Source: Sphingobacterium corticibacter (GTDB lineage Bacteria; Bacteroidota; Bacteroidia; Sphingobacteriales; Sphingobacteriaceae). Taken from it: a stretch of DNA of 64,000 nt. Positions 54,861 to 64,000 of this stretch are shown here, piece by piece. The position numbers and the translations under genes are program-made. A model generated the notes under the pieces. That model was not told where the DNA came from. It saw only the letters and a list, made by a program, of their open reading frames with translations, and searched no databases. Numbering within the stretch: the stretch's first letter is position 1; every line of letters starts with the position of its first letter. The DNA is taken from positions 245,302 through 309,301 of the forward strand of contig NZ_QDKG01000005.1 of the NCBI RefSeq assembly GCF_003076635.1, in the 5' to 3' direction.

Positions 54861-56135
54861 ATGAATAGTTTACATAAGAAGAGCTTTTTTGGACAGATCG
54901 ACTGGTGGACGATCTGCCTGTGGTTCATGCTTTGTATGATCGGCTGGTTTAATATTCATGCGGCCGTGTATGATCCAGATCAAGCTAGTCTATTTAATCT
55001 GAACACCAACTACGGCAAGCAATCGATCTTTATCGGTACAGCGCTTATTATTGGATTCAGCATCTTGATTATCGAGGCCAACTTCTTTATTTCCTCTGCG
55101 CCGTTCGTTTACTTTATTGTCACCTTGCTCCTTATCGCTGTACTGGTCGTAGGGCGAAACGTGGGTGGTAATCAAGCTTGGATTCCTTTAGGAAGCTTCC
55201 GACTTCAGCCTTCCGAATTTGGTAAGCTGGCAACATGCCTGCTCCTCGCGTTTTACCTCAGCAACCAGATCACCAAAAATCCTAATCTGAAGACGTTGTT
55301 TTTTGGATCGTTGATCGTTCTTTTTCCGGTAATGCTCGTCATGCTACAGCCCGATACCGGTTCGGCATTAGCTTTCTTTGCGTTAATATTTGTTTTTTAT
55401 AGGGAAGGTTATGTCGGCACGCAAGTGTTGGTGATTGGTGGATTAGCCATCATCTTGTTCTTGTTGGCGTTGCTATTCAATCAATGGATATTGATTGGTG
55501 TGCTGGCCGCAATAGCTGGACTTTTTATGTACTTGCTACGTCGGAAGCGCAAGAACTTAATTAACATTGCCATATTGTTTCTAGCCTCTTCCACCTACAT
55601 CTTATGTGTGGATTTTGCGTACGACAATATTTTGCAAACGCACCAGAGAAATCGTATTGATATTATTCTGGGCAAGATTGATGATCCGCGTGGACAAGGT
55701 TATAACCTCAATCAATCCATGATCGCGATCGGATCTGGACAGCTATTTGGCAAAGGTTATTTGCAGGGAACGCAGACTAAGTACAATTTCGTACCAGAGC
55801 AAAGTACGGACTTTATTTTCTGTACCGTGGGCGAAGAATGGGGTTTTGTCGGTTGCGTGGTTCTGATTAGTGTGTACATCGCTTTACTGATGCGACTAGT
55901 CCACATTGCCGAACGGCAACGATCAGCCTTTGGCCGCATCTACGGTTACGGTGTCGTTTCCATTATCTTCTTCCACTTCTTTATCAATATCGGGATGACG
56001 ATTGGAATTGTGCCAGTTATCGGTATTCCATTGCCATTTATCAGTTATGGCGGATCTTCTTTATGGTCGTTCACCATCCTGCTATTCATTCTCCTAAAAT
56101 TCGATTCTTCCCGCAAAGGTTTATCGAACATGTAA
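54861..56135 (+). CDS. rodA: RodA peptidoglycan glycosyltransferase (SEDS)
   Basis: 424 residues, about ten spans. SEDS landmarks: NVGGNQAWIPLGSFRLQPSEFGKL, MLQPDTGSALAF, GQLFGKGYLQGTQT, FVPEQSTDFIFCTVGEEWGF and GIPLPFISYGGSS. Polymerises lipid II with PBP2. 41 bases after mrdA, last gene of the operon. Confidence 0.97.
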   Translation: MNSLHKKSFFGQIDWWTICLWFMLCMIGWFNIHAAVYDPDQASLFNLNTNYGKQSIFIGTALIIGFSILIIEANFFISSAPFVYFIVTLLLIAVLVVGRNVGGNQAWIPLGSFRLQPSEFGKLATCLLLAFYLSNQITKNPNLKTLFFGSLIVLFPVMLVMLQPDTGSALAFFALIFVFYREGYVGTQVLVIGGLAIILFLLALLFNQWILIGVLAAIAGLFMYLLRRKRKNLINIAILFLASSTYILCVDFAYDNILQTHQRNRIDIILGKIDDPRGQGYNLNQSMIAIGSGQLFGKGYLQGTQTKYNFVPEQSTDFIFCTVGEEWGFVGCVVLISVYIALLMRLVHIAERQRSAFGRIYGYGVVSIIFFHFFINIGMTIGIVPVIGIPLPFISYGGSSLWSFTILLFILLKFDSSRKGLSNM

Positions 56136-56217
56136 GCTATTTCATACCGAATTTTGATCTGCCGAATACCTGCAGTGGCATGCTGCTAGAGCTTAGAATT
56201 TGAGCGAGAAAAGAGAA

Positions 56218-57420
56218 TTAGATCGCTTGCGCGATGGCATAGCCAGATGCCCAAGCCCATTGGAAATTGTAACCGCCCAGCCAACCCGTAATATCGACTG
56301 CTTCACCACCAAAGTACAGTCCTTTCACCAGATTAGATTCTAGCGTCTTGGCATTCAATTCATCTGTGGCTACGCCACCTGACATCACTTCTGCTTTGTC
56401 GTAACCTTTGTCACCTGCTGGTTTTACTTGGAAGCGATGAATCGTATCTTGAATACGTTGCGCATCTGCTTTGCTTAGTGAAGCAATTTTTAGGGTTAAT
56501 GGTAGCATATCCGCCATGGCATCGACCAATTTTTTAGAGAAATGATCTTGTAGCAATTGTGCAACCGTACGCTTACCGCCTAGCTGGCGTTCTGCTTTAA
56601 TCAATTGATCCAATCGATTTGTCGGGAGTAGATCGATGGAAAACGTCTCACCTGCGCGCCAATACGATGAGATTTGCAAAATAGCAGGGCCGCTCAATCC
56701 CCAATGGGTAAATAGAATATTTTCTTCGAAGGAGATGCGCTCATTCCATACACGCGCAAACAGGGAATTACCCGATAACGCCGCGTACCAAGCCGCCTCT
56801 TTTCCCGTAATCGTCAGTGGTACCAAAGCGGGTGCAGTACGCACAATGCGATGTCCGAAATCACGCGCTACACGAATGGCAAAGTCCGAAGCCCCGAGTT
56901 TCTGCACGGGTAAACCACCAGAAGCCATCACGACTTTATTCGTGATGAGTTGCTGCAACGAGCCACTTCGCTCTACGGCAATTTCAAAGCCTTTGTCCGT
57001 TTTCTTGACACCTTTCACCAAGCTATCCAACCACAGCTCCTGCCCCGTTTGATTCATCAAACGCAAAAATACATCGACAATATCTTTAGCTTTGTTGGAA
57101 GTGGGAAATAATTGCCCTAAGGTCTTTTCCGCACCTTGGATAGATCCATAGCCTTCGAAAAAGGAAATCGTATCATCCACGGTCCACTGGCTAAACGCAG
57201 CATGTAAAAAGTTCGGATTTTCGGTAACGAAATTATCAATCGATGTATGCAGGTTAGTATAATTGCAACGGCCACCACCAGAGATCAAGATCTTAGCGCC
57301 CGGTTTGCTATTGCGCTCCAGCACCAACACACGCTTGCCCAATAAGCCCGCTTGTACAGCGCACATCAAGCCACAGGCGCCTGCACCAATGATGATCGCA
57401 TCATATTTAATCATATGCAA
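56218..57420 (-). CDS. BaiN/HI0933-like flavoprotein
   Basis: 400 residues. FAD-binding AIIIGAGACGLMCAVQAGLLG (about 9-29), PGAKILISGGGRCNYTN hallmark of the HI0933 family, VMASGGLPVQKLG, and C-terminal GLYFGGEAVDITGWLGGYN. Start is MHMIKYD, so codon 3 is an alternative. Function of the family is largely unknown. Overlaps the end of the Gfo/Idh/MocA gene by 14 bases, so coupled with it. Confidence 0.88.
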   Translation of the reverse strand: MHMIKYDAIIIGAGACGLMCAVQAGLLGKRVLVLERNSKPGAKILISGGGRCNYTNLHTSIDNFVTENPNFLHAAFSQWTVDDTISFFEGYGSIQGAEKTLGQLFPTSNKAKDIVDVFLRLMNQTGQELWLDSLVKGVKKTDKGFEIAVERSGSLQQLITNKVVMASGGLPVQKLGASDFAIRVARDFGHRIVRTAPALVPLTITGKEAAWYAALSGNSLFARVWNERISFEENILFTHWGLSGPAILQISSYWRAGETFSIDLLPTNRLDQLIKAERQLGGKRTVAQLLQDHFSKKLVDAMADMLPLTLKIASLSKADAQRIQDTIHRFQVKPAGDKGYDKAEVMSGGVATDELNAKTLESNLVKGLYFGGEAVDITGWLGGYNFQWAWASGYAIAQAI

Positions 57421-58492
57421 TGAGTTCTCCGGCTAAAGAGATGACGGTTTTTTTGTTCCAAGATTGCTCGCAAAGCTCCAATATGCGGATCACGTCACGT
57501 GCTTGCTCTGGCTGTACGTTAAGTGTATTTTTGCCTTGCAATACATCGACCACATTGGCATAAAAATCTTGTCCGGATCCGCGCTCGCTTACCACTTGCT
57601 TTGTAGTTTCTACTTGATGGGCATCGACGATAGCAAGCGTTCCATAAGTCGATTCGGGTTCTATTCCCCAATCCGCATTCAGGTGCGGTAAACTGCCACT
57701 GCGAAGTAGATCTTCTTGTGGATCCGTTCCTGGTTTCACAAAACAACCGCCTGTGCCATATAGTGCATAGCGTGGTGTTGGCAGTTTGGCCAACATCTGT
57801 CCTTTCAGCGAAACTTTATGCGTAGGATACGAAAGAATAATTTCAAAATCATCTACGGCTGCTGCACCATCTCGTTGTACGCGAAGATCCGCAAAAAGGG
57901 AAGTTGGCGCACCGAACAATTGCAACGCTTGATCGATTAGATGTGCGCCCAAATCGTAGTGAATACCAGATCCGGGCAAATTCTGCTCGCGCCAAGCGCC
58001 TTCGCGCAAATAATTGCGAAAACGATCGTATCGCGCTTCATAATTCGTCAATCTGCCGACGGCTTTTTCTTGAATGAGCTTGCGAACGGTCTTAAAATCC
58101 GAATGAAAGCGCGCATTGTGATGCACCGTGAGTAGCAAATTCTTTTGCGCTGCTAAAGCGATGAGTTCATCCCCTTCTGCACTTGTATTGGTAAATGGTT
58201 TTTCGACCACGACGTGTTTGCCAGCAAGCAAAGCCGCCTTCGCAAAATCGTAGTGTACGTCATTGGAAGTTGCCACAACGACGATATCAATGACAGGATC
58301 ATCAAAGATATCGGTTGCAGATTGTACTGCAATGGCATCTGGATAGCGTTCGGCAAGCAGCGTTTGCTGTTCCTCCTTACGCGCGGTTACTTTGTAGAGC
58401 TGCAAGGCAGGATTTCCCGCGATAAAAGGCGCATGAAAAACTTGACCACCAATAGAGAAACCAATTAAACCAACTTTATACATTTTCGACAA
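57407..58492 (-). CDS. Gfo/Idh/MocA family oxidoreductase
   Basis: 361 residues. NAD(P)-binding VGLIGFSIGGQVFHAPF (about 7-23), VVATSNDVHYDFAKAALLAGKHVVVEKPF with the catalytic EKP Lys, and a C-terminal domain with GSGIHYDLGAHLIDQALQLFG. Resembles YdgJ/scyllo-inositol-type dehydrogenases; substrate unknown. Lies between argS (stop adjoining its start) and the flavoprotein, as a three-gene minus-strand run. Confidence 0.9.
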   Translation of the reverse strand: MSKMYKVGLIGFSIGGQVFHAPFIAGNPALQLYKVTARKEEQQTLLAERYPDAIAVQSATDIFDDPVIDIVVVATSNDVHYDFAKAALLAGKHVVVEKPFTNTSAEGDELIALAAQKNLLLTVHHNARFHSDFKTVRKLIQEKAVGRLTNYEARYDRFRNYLREGAWREQNLPGSGIHYDLGAHLIDQALQLFGAPTSLFADLRVQRDGAAAVDDFEIILSYPTHKVSLKGQMLAKLPTPRYALYGTGGCFVKPGTDPQEDLLRSGSLPHLNADWGIEPESTYGTLAIVDAHQVETTKQVVSERGSGQDFYANVVDVLQGKNTLNVQPEQARDVIRILELCEQSWNKKTVISLAGELIAYD

Positions 58493-60274
58493 TTACATAC
58501 TTTCCGGAACCGTGATTCCCATTAAACCCATACATCTAGCAATCACCGATGCCGTAGCAGCAGATAGTTTTAAGCGAAATGCTTTAATGTGTTCCTCTTC
58601 TACTTTTAGAATGCTCAACTCGTGGTAAAACTTGTTATAAAGCTTAGCCAATTCGTAAACATAATTGGCAATCTGTGCCGGACTGAAATCTTTTGCAGCC
58701 GCTTCTACCGTTTGTGGGTAGTTGGATAAAGCTTGAATCAAATCACGTTCGTACTCCGTAATCGTATCTACAGACTGATCCGAGTTCACCTCACCTGCTT
58801 TACGTAATACCGATTTGATACGTGCGTGAGTATATTGAATAAACGGACCGGTATGACCTTGGAAATCGACAGATTCGTTTGGATCGAATAACAAGCGTTT
58901 TTTTGGATCTACTTTCAACAAGAAGTATTTCAAAGCGCCCATACCGATCGTGCGATACAGTTCCTGCTTTTCTTCTTCGGAGAATCCTTCTGTCTTGCCT
59001 AGTTCTTCGGTACGTGCTTGCGCCGTTTCGATCATCTCTGCCATCAAATCATCGGCATCAACAACCGTTCCTTCGCGGGATTTCATCTTGCCAGAAGGTA
59101 AGTCAACCATACCGTACGATAGGTGGAAAAGACCATCTGCCCAAGCCTTACCTAGTTTTTTAAGAATCAAGAACAACACTTTAAAGTGATAATCTTGCTC
59201 ATTCCCCACCACATAGATCGATTCTTCCATACCAAACTCATCGTATTTTAATTGAGCGGTGCCCAAATCTTGCGTGATGTATACCGAAGTACCATCGCCA
59301 CGCAATACGAGTTTTTCATCCAGGCCATCGGTGGTGAGGTCGATCCAGACCGAGTTATCTTCTTTTTTGAAGAATACGCCTTTATCCAGTCCTTCCTGAA
59401 TAATATCTTTTCCTAATAAATAGGTATCCGATTCGTAGTAGAATTTATCGAAAGAAACGCCCAAAGAATCGTAGGTAACACCAAAACCAGCATACACCCA
59501 TTCGTTCATGGTTTTCCACAATTGGATGACGGCGTCATCGCCTGCTTCCCATTGCTGCAACATATGCTGCGCCTCTTTGATCAAGGGCGCATTCTTCTTA
59601 GCTTCTTCTTCCGTTTGTCCTTGCGCTTTAAGCGCATCGATTTCGACTTTGTAAGCCTTGTCAAAGGCGACATAATATTTACCGACCAAATGATCGCCTT
59701 TCAATCCAGCTGTTTCTGGTGTTTCGCCATGGCCAAATTTCTGCCAAGCCAACATCGACTTACAGATATGAATACCACGATCATTAATCAAATTAGCTTT
59801 GACCACATCATAACCATACGCTTTCCAGATCTCTGCCACCGAAAAACCTAAAAGATTATTGCGGATATGACCTAGGTGCAATGGTTTATTGGTATTGGGC
59901 GATGAATACTCCACCATGATACGTTTGCCTGTCGGCTCGAAGACACCAAAGTCAGGAGCTGAAATCGATTCGTGCAACAAGTTGATCCAATAATCATCCG
60001 ACAGGACAATATTCAAAAATCCTTTGATGACATTATAAGATACTACTTCCGCAATTTGCTGTTGAAGTAATTCACCAATTTCTTGTCCAGTTTGCTCCGG
60101 CGATTTCTTAGAAAAACGGGTTACGGGAAAAATTACAATCGTAAATTGTCCTTCAAACTCTTTTCGAGTTTCTTGCAAACTAATTTGAGTATCAGGAATA
60201 TCCGCTTGATAAAGCGATTTTACCGCGTTCACGGTCTCGGCAACGAGTCTTTGTGGAATTGATGAATCCGCCAT
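58493..60274 (-). CDS. argS: arginine-tRNA ligase
   Basis: 593 residues, class I synthetase. HIGH-type HLGH at 133-136 after YSSPNTNKPL, KMSKS-type loop GKMKSREG, N-terminal Add1 domain and C-terminal anticodon-binding DALR-type domain (FIQYTHARIKSVLRK; ELAKLYNKFYHELSIL). Ends next to the Gfo/Idh/MocA start. Divergent from the arginine decarboxylase gene. Confidence 0.97.
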   Translation of the reverse strand: MADSSIPQRLVAETVNAVKSLYQADIPDTQISLQETRKEFEGQFTIVIFPVTRFSKKSPEQTGQEIGELLQQQIAEVVSYNVIKGFLNIVLSDDYWINLLHESISAPDFGVFEPTGKRIMVEYSSPNTNKPLHLGHIRNNLLGFSVAEIWKAYGYDVVKANLINDRGIHICKSMLAWQKFGHGETPETAGLKGDHLVGKYYVAFDKAYKVEIDALKAQGQTEEEAKKNAPLIKEAQHMLQQWEAGDDAVIQLWKTMNEWVYAGFGVTYDSLGVSFDKFYYESDTYLLGKDIIQEGLDKGVFFKKEDNSVWIDLTTDGLDEKLVLRGDGTSVYITQDLGTAQLKYDEFGMEESIYVVGNEQDYHFKVLFLILKKLGKAWADGLFHLSYGMVDLPSGKMKSREGTVVDADDLMAEMIETAQARTEELGKTEGFSEEEKQELYRTIGMGALKYFLLKVDPKKRLLFDPNESVDFQGHTGPFIQYTHARIKSVLRKAGEVNSDQSVDTITEYERDLIQALSNYPQTVEAAAKDFSPAQIANYVYELAKLYNKFYHELSILKVEEEHIKAFRLKLSAATASVIARCMGLMGITVPESM

Positions 60275-60356
60275 ATAAATGTAAGAATGTTATAAAGCTT
60301 CTGATAATGAGGGTGAAAAATTACGGTGTTTGTAATAGGTATTCATTACGAAAGCA

Positions 60357-60364
60357 TATCTTTG
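60357..60364 (+). promoter_or_regulatory. -7 element for arginine decarboxylase
   Basis: TATCTTTG matches TAnnTTTG, 16 bases before the ATG, so a very short leader. A TTTG lies 24 bases upstream, a long spacer. Confidence 0.4.
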
Positions 60365-60380
60365 CCAAAAATAACAAAAA

Positions 60381-61772
60381 ATGCAGAGCTATCAGGAATT
60401 TCTTGACTTAAGTGTCGGTTTCCCGCAAGACGGATTCGACATCATTGATGACGAATTATACTTCCACGATCTAAACCTCATGGAGTTAATAGAGACGTAT
60501 GGCACGCCCCTGCGTTTTACCTACCTCCCGATCATCAGCAAAAAGATCCAACAGGCTAAAATCCTTTTTCAAACTGCCATCTTAAAGCATAATTACCGCG
60601 GTTCGTACAAGTATTGTTACTGTACGAAATCTTCGCATTTCAAGCATGTGGTAGAAGAAGCGTTGAAAAATGATATTCACCTCGAAACTTCTTCGGCATT
60701 TGATATGCCAATGATTGATGCATTAGAACGCCAAGGCACGGTAACGAAGGATATTACCGTGATCTGCAATGGTTTCAAAACCTATCAATACAAGCAGTAT
60801 ATCGTGGATATGTTGCACGATGGATACACTAATATCATTCCGGTACTGGACAACAAAGAGGAGTTCAACATGTACGATGATGAGGTCGAGTTGGGCACAC
60901 CTTGTAATTTAGGAATTCGTATTGCGGCAGAGGAACAACCCGATTCGCAATTTTACACTTCTCGTCTCGGAATCCGCATGGAAGATGTGATCGATTTTTA
61001 CAACTCTAAAATTGCCGAAAATCCGCATTTCAAGGTGAAGTTGTTACACTTTTTTATCAACTCAGGTATTTCAGATACGCCATATTATTGGAATGAGTTG
61101 GAGAAATACGTGACGTTGTACTGTAAATTCAAGAAAATCAATCCAGATCTAGATACCTTAGATATTGGTGGTGGTATGCCATTCAAAGATTCTTTGGTAC
61201 ATGATTTCGACTTTGAATACATGGTTAACGAGATCGTGAACCGCATCAAACAAATCTGTGCACACCACGAAGTATTGGAACCAGATATCATTACCGAGTT
61301 CGGAAAATACACCGTGGCTGAAGCTTCGGGTATCTTATACAAAGTATTGGGTCGTAAGCAACAGAATGACCGTGAAAAATGGTTGATGTTGGATGGTTCA
61401 TTCATCACTAACTTGCCAGATGTGTGGGCGCTTAACCAAAAATACATTTTGCTTCCGATCAATAATTGGGATTCAGAGTACGAACGCGTCAACTTAGGTG
61501 GTATTACTTGTGATGGACAGGATTATTACAACCAAGAAGCACATATGAACTCGGTATTTATGCCGAAAACTCGTAAAGTGCAGTATTTGGGATTCTTCCA
61601 TACGGGTGCTTATCAAGAAGTATTGAGCGGATATGGTGGTATACACCACTGCTTGCTCCCTTCCCCTAAGCATGTTTTGATTCGCAGAAATCGCGACGAG
61701 ACATTCAACTACGAAGTGTTTGGTGAGGAGCAAAACTCGAAACAAGTGATGAAATTACTGGGTTATCAATAA
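60381..61772 (+). CDS. speA: arginine decarboxylase, short SpeA-type
   Basis: 463 residues against about 660 for E. coli SpeA, but typical of Bacteroidota. Fold III PLP enzyme: PLP lysine Lys83 in YCYCTKSSH, TSRLGIRM, LDIGGGMPF glycine loop and EFGKYTVAEASG. Catalyses arginine to agmatine, the first step to polyamines. Divergent from argS, which shares the substrate amino acid; whether the pair is co-regulated is open. Confidence 0.9.
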   Translation: MQSYQEFLDLSVGFPQDGFDIIDDELYFHDLNLMELIETYGTPLRFTYLPIISKKIQQAKILFQTAILKHNYRGSYKYCYCTKSSHFKHVVEEALKNDIHLETSSAFDMPMIDALERQGTVTKDITVICNGFKTYQYKQYIVDMLHDGYTNIIPVLDNKEEFNMYDDEVELGTPCNLGIRIAAEEQPDSQFYTSRLGIRMEDVIDFYNSKIAENPHFKVKLLHFFINSGISDTPYYWNELEKYVTLYCKFKKINPDLDTLDIGGGMPFKDSLVHDFDFEYMVNEIVNRIKQICAHHEVLEPDIITEFGKYTVAEASGILYKVLGRKQQNDREKWLMLDGSFITNLPDVWALNQKYILLPINNWDSEYERVNLGGITCDGQDYYNQEAHMNSVFMPKTRKVQYLGFFHTGAYQEVLSGYGGIHHCLLPSPKHVLIRRNRDETFNYEVFGEEQNSKQVMKLLGYQ

Positions 61773-61813
61773 CCTTTTATTCATTTAATAGATACCCATC
61801 TTTGAAACGTTTT

Positions 61814-62899
61814 ATGTGGATTCTTATAATCGTACTGGTATTCATAGCCTTGGCTTTTTACCTGTTTAGCAAGCAAGATAAGATTGGGTATTATGCCAAA
61901 GGCGAACGCCTGCAACGTATGGAGGCGGCGCCTAATTTTAAAAACGGTGTGTTTGACAACTTGGAAAACACACCAAGCTTAGCCGAAGGAGAAACCATGT
62001 TGACCGTGATGCGCAAATGGCTTTTCACGAGCAATCCCAATAAGCAACCATTATCCGAACTGCCGCACGTGCAGACCGACCTAAATGCGCTGCCTTTAGA
62101 TAGCAATGTATTGGTTTGGTTTGGTCACTCTTCCTATTACCTGCAATTGGATGGCAAACGTATTTTGGTAGATCCAGTTTTTAGTGGCAATGCATCACCC
62201 ATTAATAATATCAAAGCGTTCTTGGGCACGAATACATTCGGCGTAGCCGAAATGCCTGAAATGGATATCCTCATCATCAGTCATGATCATTGGGATCACT
62301 TAGATTATGCCACGATCCGTTCTTTACAACCCAAAGTAAAACGCGTATTGACTGGATTAGGTGTCGGCGCACATTTTGAAGGTTGGGGCTATCCGGCAGC
62401 CAAAATCACGGAACTGTATTGGGGAGAAACCGCAGATATTGATGGCTTGCATTTCACCAGTTGTACGGCACGTCATTTTTCGGGACGCTGGTTGACGCGT
62501 AATACCAGTTTGTGGTCTTCTTTTGCCGTTCGCTCCAGCAATCTCAATATGTATTTAGGTGGAGATAGCGGTTATGGCAAGCATTTCAAAGAAATCGGTG
62601 CAGCTTTAGGACCGTTTGATTGGGCGATCTTAGAGAACGGACAATACAATGAGTCTTGGAGATATATCCATATGCTGCCCGATGAAGTCGTACAAGCGAG
62701 CCAAGAGCTACACGCGCAAAGATTTATTCCGGTACACTCTGCCAAATTCGTATTATCCATCCACGATTGGGATGAACCATTGAAAGAAGTGACTAAATAT
62801 GCCAAGAATAAATCGGCGCTAGCCGCCACTCCCAAAATTGGCGAGGTCGTCTATTTGAACCAAAATCAGTCCTTCAACGCATGGTGGGAAAATATTTAG
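61814..62899 (+). CDS. MBL-fold metallo-hydrolase, NAPE-PLD/UlaG-like
   Basis: 361 residues from the ATG at 61814; a TTG at 61802 would add four residues (LKRF). One N-terminal span (MWILIIVLVFIALAFYLF). Metal motif HDHWDH at 157-162, WFGHSSYYLQLDGKRILVDPVF, LYLGGDSGY-type, and PVHSAKF. Substrates of relatives include phosphodiesters and lactones; none assigned here. Anchored in the inner membrane facing the periplasm. 41 bases after speA; possibly the same transcript. Confidence 0.85.
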   Translation: MWILIIVLVFIALAFYLFSKQDKIGYYAKGERLQRMEAAPNFKNGVFDNLENTPSLAEGETMLTVMRKWLFTSNPNKQPLSELPHVQTDLNALPLDSNVLVWFGHSSYYLQLDGKRILVDPVFSGNASPINNIKAFLGTNTFGVAEMPEMDILIISHDHWDHLDYATIRSLQPKVKRVLTGLGVGAHFEGWGYPAAKITELYWGETADIDGLHFTSCTARHFSGRWLTRNTSLWSSFAVRSSNLNMYLGGDSGYGKHFKEIGAALGPFDWAILENGQYNESWRYIHMLPDEVVQASQELHAQRFIPVHSAKFVLSIHDWDEPLKEVTKYAKNKSALAATPKIGEVVYLNQNQSFNAWWENI

Positions 62900-63020
62900 C
62901 AATAGCTTAGTACCATTTTAATATGGGCTTAACATAGCCCTAGTACCTTCGTGGCACATCAGAGAACTTACGTGCCAACCAAACCGCTAGGTATTCGTTA
63001 CATCAATCGACGTCCGATTG

Positions 63021-63051
63021 TTGTTTTTAGTTTTGCTTTTGGTTAAATTTG
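63021..63051 (+). promoter_or_regulatory. consensus housekeeping promoter for ECF sigma gene
   Basis: TTG (63021-63023), 20-base spacer, TAAATTTG (63044-63051): an exact Bacteroidota sigma-A promoter. Predicted transcription start near 63058, which rules out the upstream TTG start at 63049 and supports ATG 63094. Confidence 0.65.
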
Positions 63052-63093
63052 GTCTTCTCTACCATAAGATCTCAATCTTACAATGAAGAGTAC

Positions 63094-63660
63094 ATGACGA
63101 GCCCAACTATTGACAATAAAATCTACCTGCAGGACGTGGATCATTTCCAGTCTGTGTACCGTGATTTTTTTGCGCCCTTATGTCTCTTCGCTTCCAAATT
63201 TATTCCTGAGAATGAAAAAGACCTGGTCAACTCTCTTTTTGTAAAGCTCTGGCAACGTGAAATGGCCTTCGACAGCTACGAACATTGTCGTAATTACCTG
63301 TACAAAGCCGTACATCATGCCTGTTTGGACGAGTTAAGCCTACAAAAAAACAGTAGACTACGCGAAGATGGTTATGCGCGATCGATGCCACTCGAAGATG
63401 CAGCCGTAGATCATGTAATCATCGAGAATGAATACTGGGCGATGATCTTCCGCGGATTAGAAAAGCTACCAGCGGCATACAGCAACGTACTTACCATGAG
63501 TTATGTGGAAGGCTTGAAAAATCAAGAAATCGCACAAGAGCTCAATTTATCGATGCAAACGGTGAAAAACCAAAAGTCGAAAGGGCTTAAATTACTGCGC
63601 TCCCTGCTGCTGAAGCATGCTTCGATCCCTACTCTCCTATACTGGTTGCTGAATTTATAA
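63094..63660 (+). CDS. ECF-family RNA polymerase sigma factor (FecI-like)
   Basis: 188 residues from ATG 63094. Region 2 (about 25-85: YRDFFAPLCLFASKFIPENEKD, VNSLFVKLWQRE) and region 4 helix-turn-helix (about 130-180: LPAAYSNVLTMSYVEGLKNQEIAQELNLSMQTVKNQKSKGLKLL). Bacteroidota sigma factors of this kind usually pair with a FecR anti-sigma and SusC/SusD genes, which may lie past the window. The gene itself has a housekeeping promoter. Confidence 0.9.
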   Translation: MTSPTIDNKIYLQDVDHFQSVYRDFFAPLCLFASKFIPENEKDLVNSLFVKLWQREMAFDSYEHCRNYLYKAVHHACLDELSLQKNSRLREDGYARSMPLEDAAVDHVIIENEYWAMIFRGLEKLPAAYSNVLTMSYVEGLKNQEIAQELNLSMQTVKNQKSKGLKLLRSLLLKHASIPTLLYWLLNL

Positions 63661-64000
63661 AAGAAGGAGACAAGATTTAGCCCGTCACCTTCAGACTCAC
63701 TCCAATACCATAACCTCACTAAGGATTAAGCATTACTTCATTCAAGTCCCGCCTTACATTCGGCATTTATTCGGGTTTCTAAGTACAGTTTCAATAGAAT
63801 ACCAATACAGTACTAATACTTAAAATGACTATGTGAGTTACACTAGCAATACACTAACGATACGTGAAAGGTTAAGTGTCTTATCCTAAAATACCTATAC
63901 AGGTTGCTTAATAAATCCTGAATTGGTTATACATGCTATTTGTTAATCCTAATTGTACTGTACACTGCAATTTTATAATCCTGCTTGAACTATACAAGTT
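63661..64000. other. non-coding tail of window
   Basis: 340 bases after the sigma gene without a supportable frame, AT-rich with repeated CTAATAC/TAATCCT words. No clear terminator. It may be the upstream region of a gene beyond the edge. Confidence 0.4.

Noticed and set aside
63049..63093. TTG start extending the ECF sigma factor
   Set aside because: The TTG lies inside the -7 element of the predicted promoter (63044-63051), upstream of the expected transcript start.

Overview
The window looks like the chromosome of a Bacteroidota bacterium, most likely a Sphingobacteriaceae member (Sphingobacterium/Pedobacter-like). Supporting signs: repeated Bacteroidota-type promoters (TTG, about 20 bases, TAnnTTTG), few Shine-Dalgarno sequences, a DnaE with a fused N-terminal proofreading exonuclease, a SMUG2-type DNA glycosylase, DUF4876/DUF6850 proteins beside a TonB-dependent receptor, and double-glycine secretion leaders. 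Genus level is inference; no 16S gene is present.

Layout. 1-2421: end of an operon with a HisA of the eukaryotic (yeast HIS6) type cut by the window edge, a HAD phosphatase and a phosphoribosyltransferase-fold protein. 2507-3990: two small unknown genes, a candidate small RNA with promoter and terminator, and a 9-bp minisatellite. 3990-11667 (minus): thioredoxin, dnaE, an OmpA-type lipoprotein and a GH144-like glucoamylase-family protein. 11877-12041: tRNA-Gly(GCC) and tRNA-Leu(TAA). 12261-19634: DUF1398, SMUG2-type glycosylase, a GtaA-like/GH43 pair, a methyltransferase and a beta-propeller lipoprotein. 19899-31902: an ABC-F protein, then a TonB receptor/DUF4876/DUF6850 operon facing a di-haem peroxidase across a promoter region with two Fur-like dyads, then a tricorn-type protease.

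32096-39131 is a more AT-rich island between two near-identical palindromic terminators (31929 and 39443). I read it as an undescribed colicin-like bacteriocin system. It has a 221-residue protein with a double-glycine leader, two TonB-box-like motifs and a hydrophobic C-terminal hairpin; three tandem small membrane proteins (candidate immunity array) plus a broken fourth copy; and a complete export machine (TolC, HlyD-type adaptor, C39-peptidase ABC transporter).

39517-64000 is mostly core: a PaaE-type reductase, murI, sufS-sufE with a small lipoprotein, NDH-2, a PolX whose polymerase site is degenerate, a PDZ aspartyl protease, an M1 peptidase, the mreB-mreC-mreD-mrdA-rodA cell-shape operon, a BaiN-like flavoprotein, a Gfo/Idh/MocA oxidoreductase, argS, a short speA-type arginine decarboxylase, a metallo-beta-lactamase-fold hydrolase and an ECF sigma factor with a near-perfect housekeeping promoter.

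No CRISPR array, rRNA, transposase or intact integrase was seen. All calls come from reading motifs and gene order; no database search or structure prediction was run.
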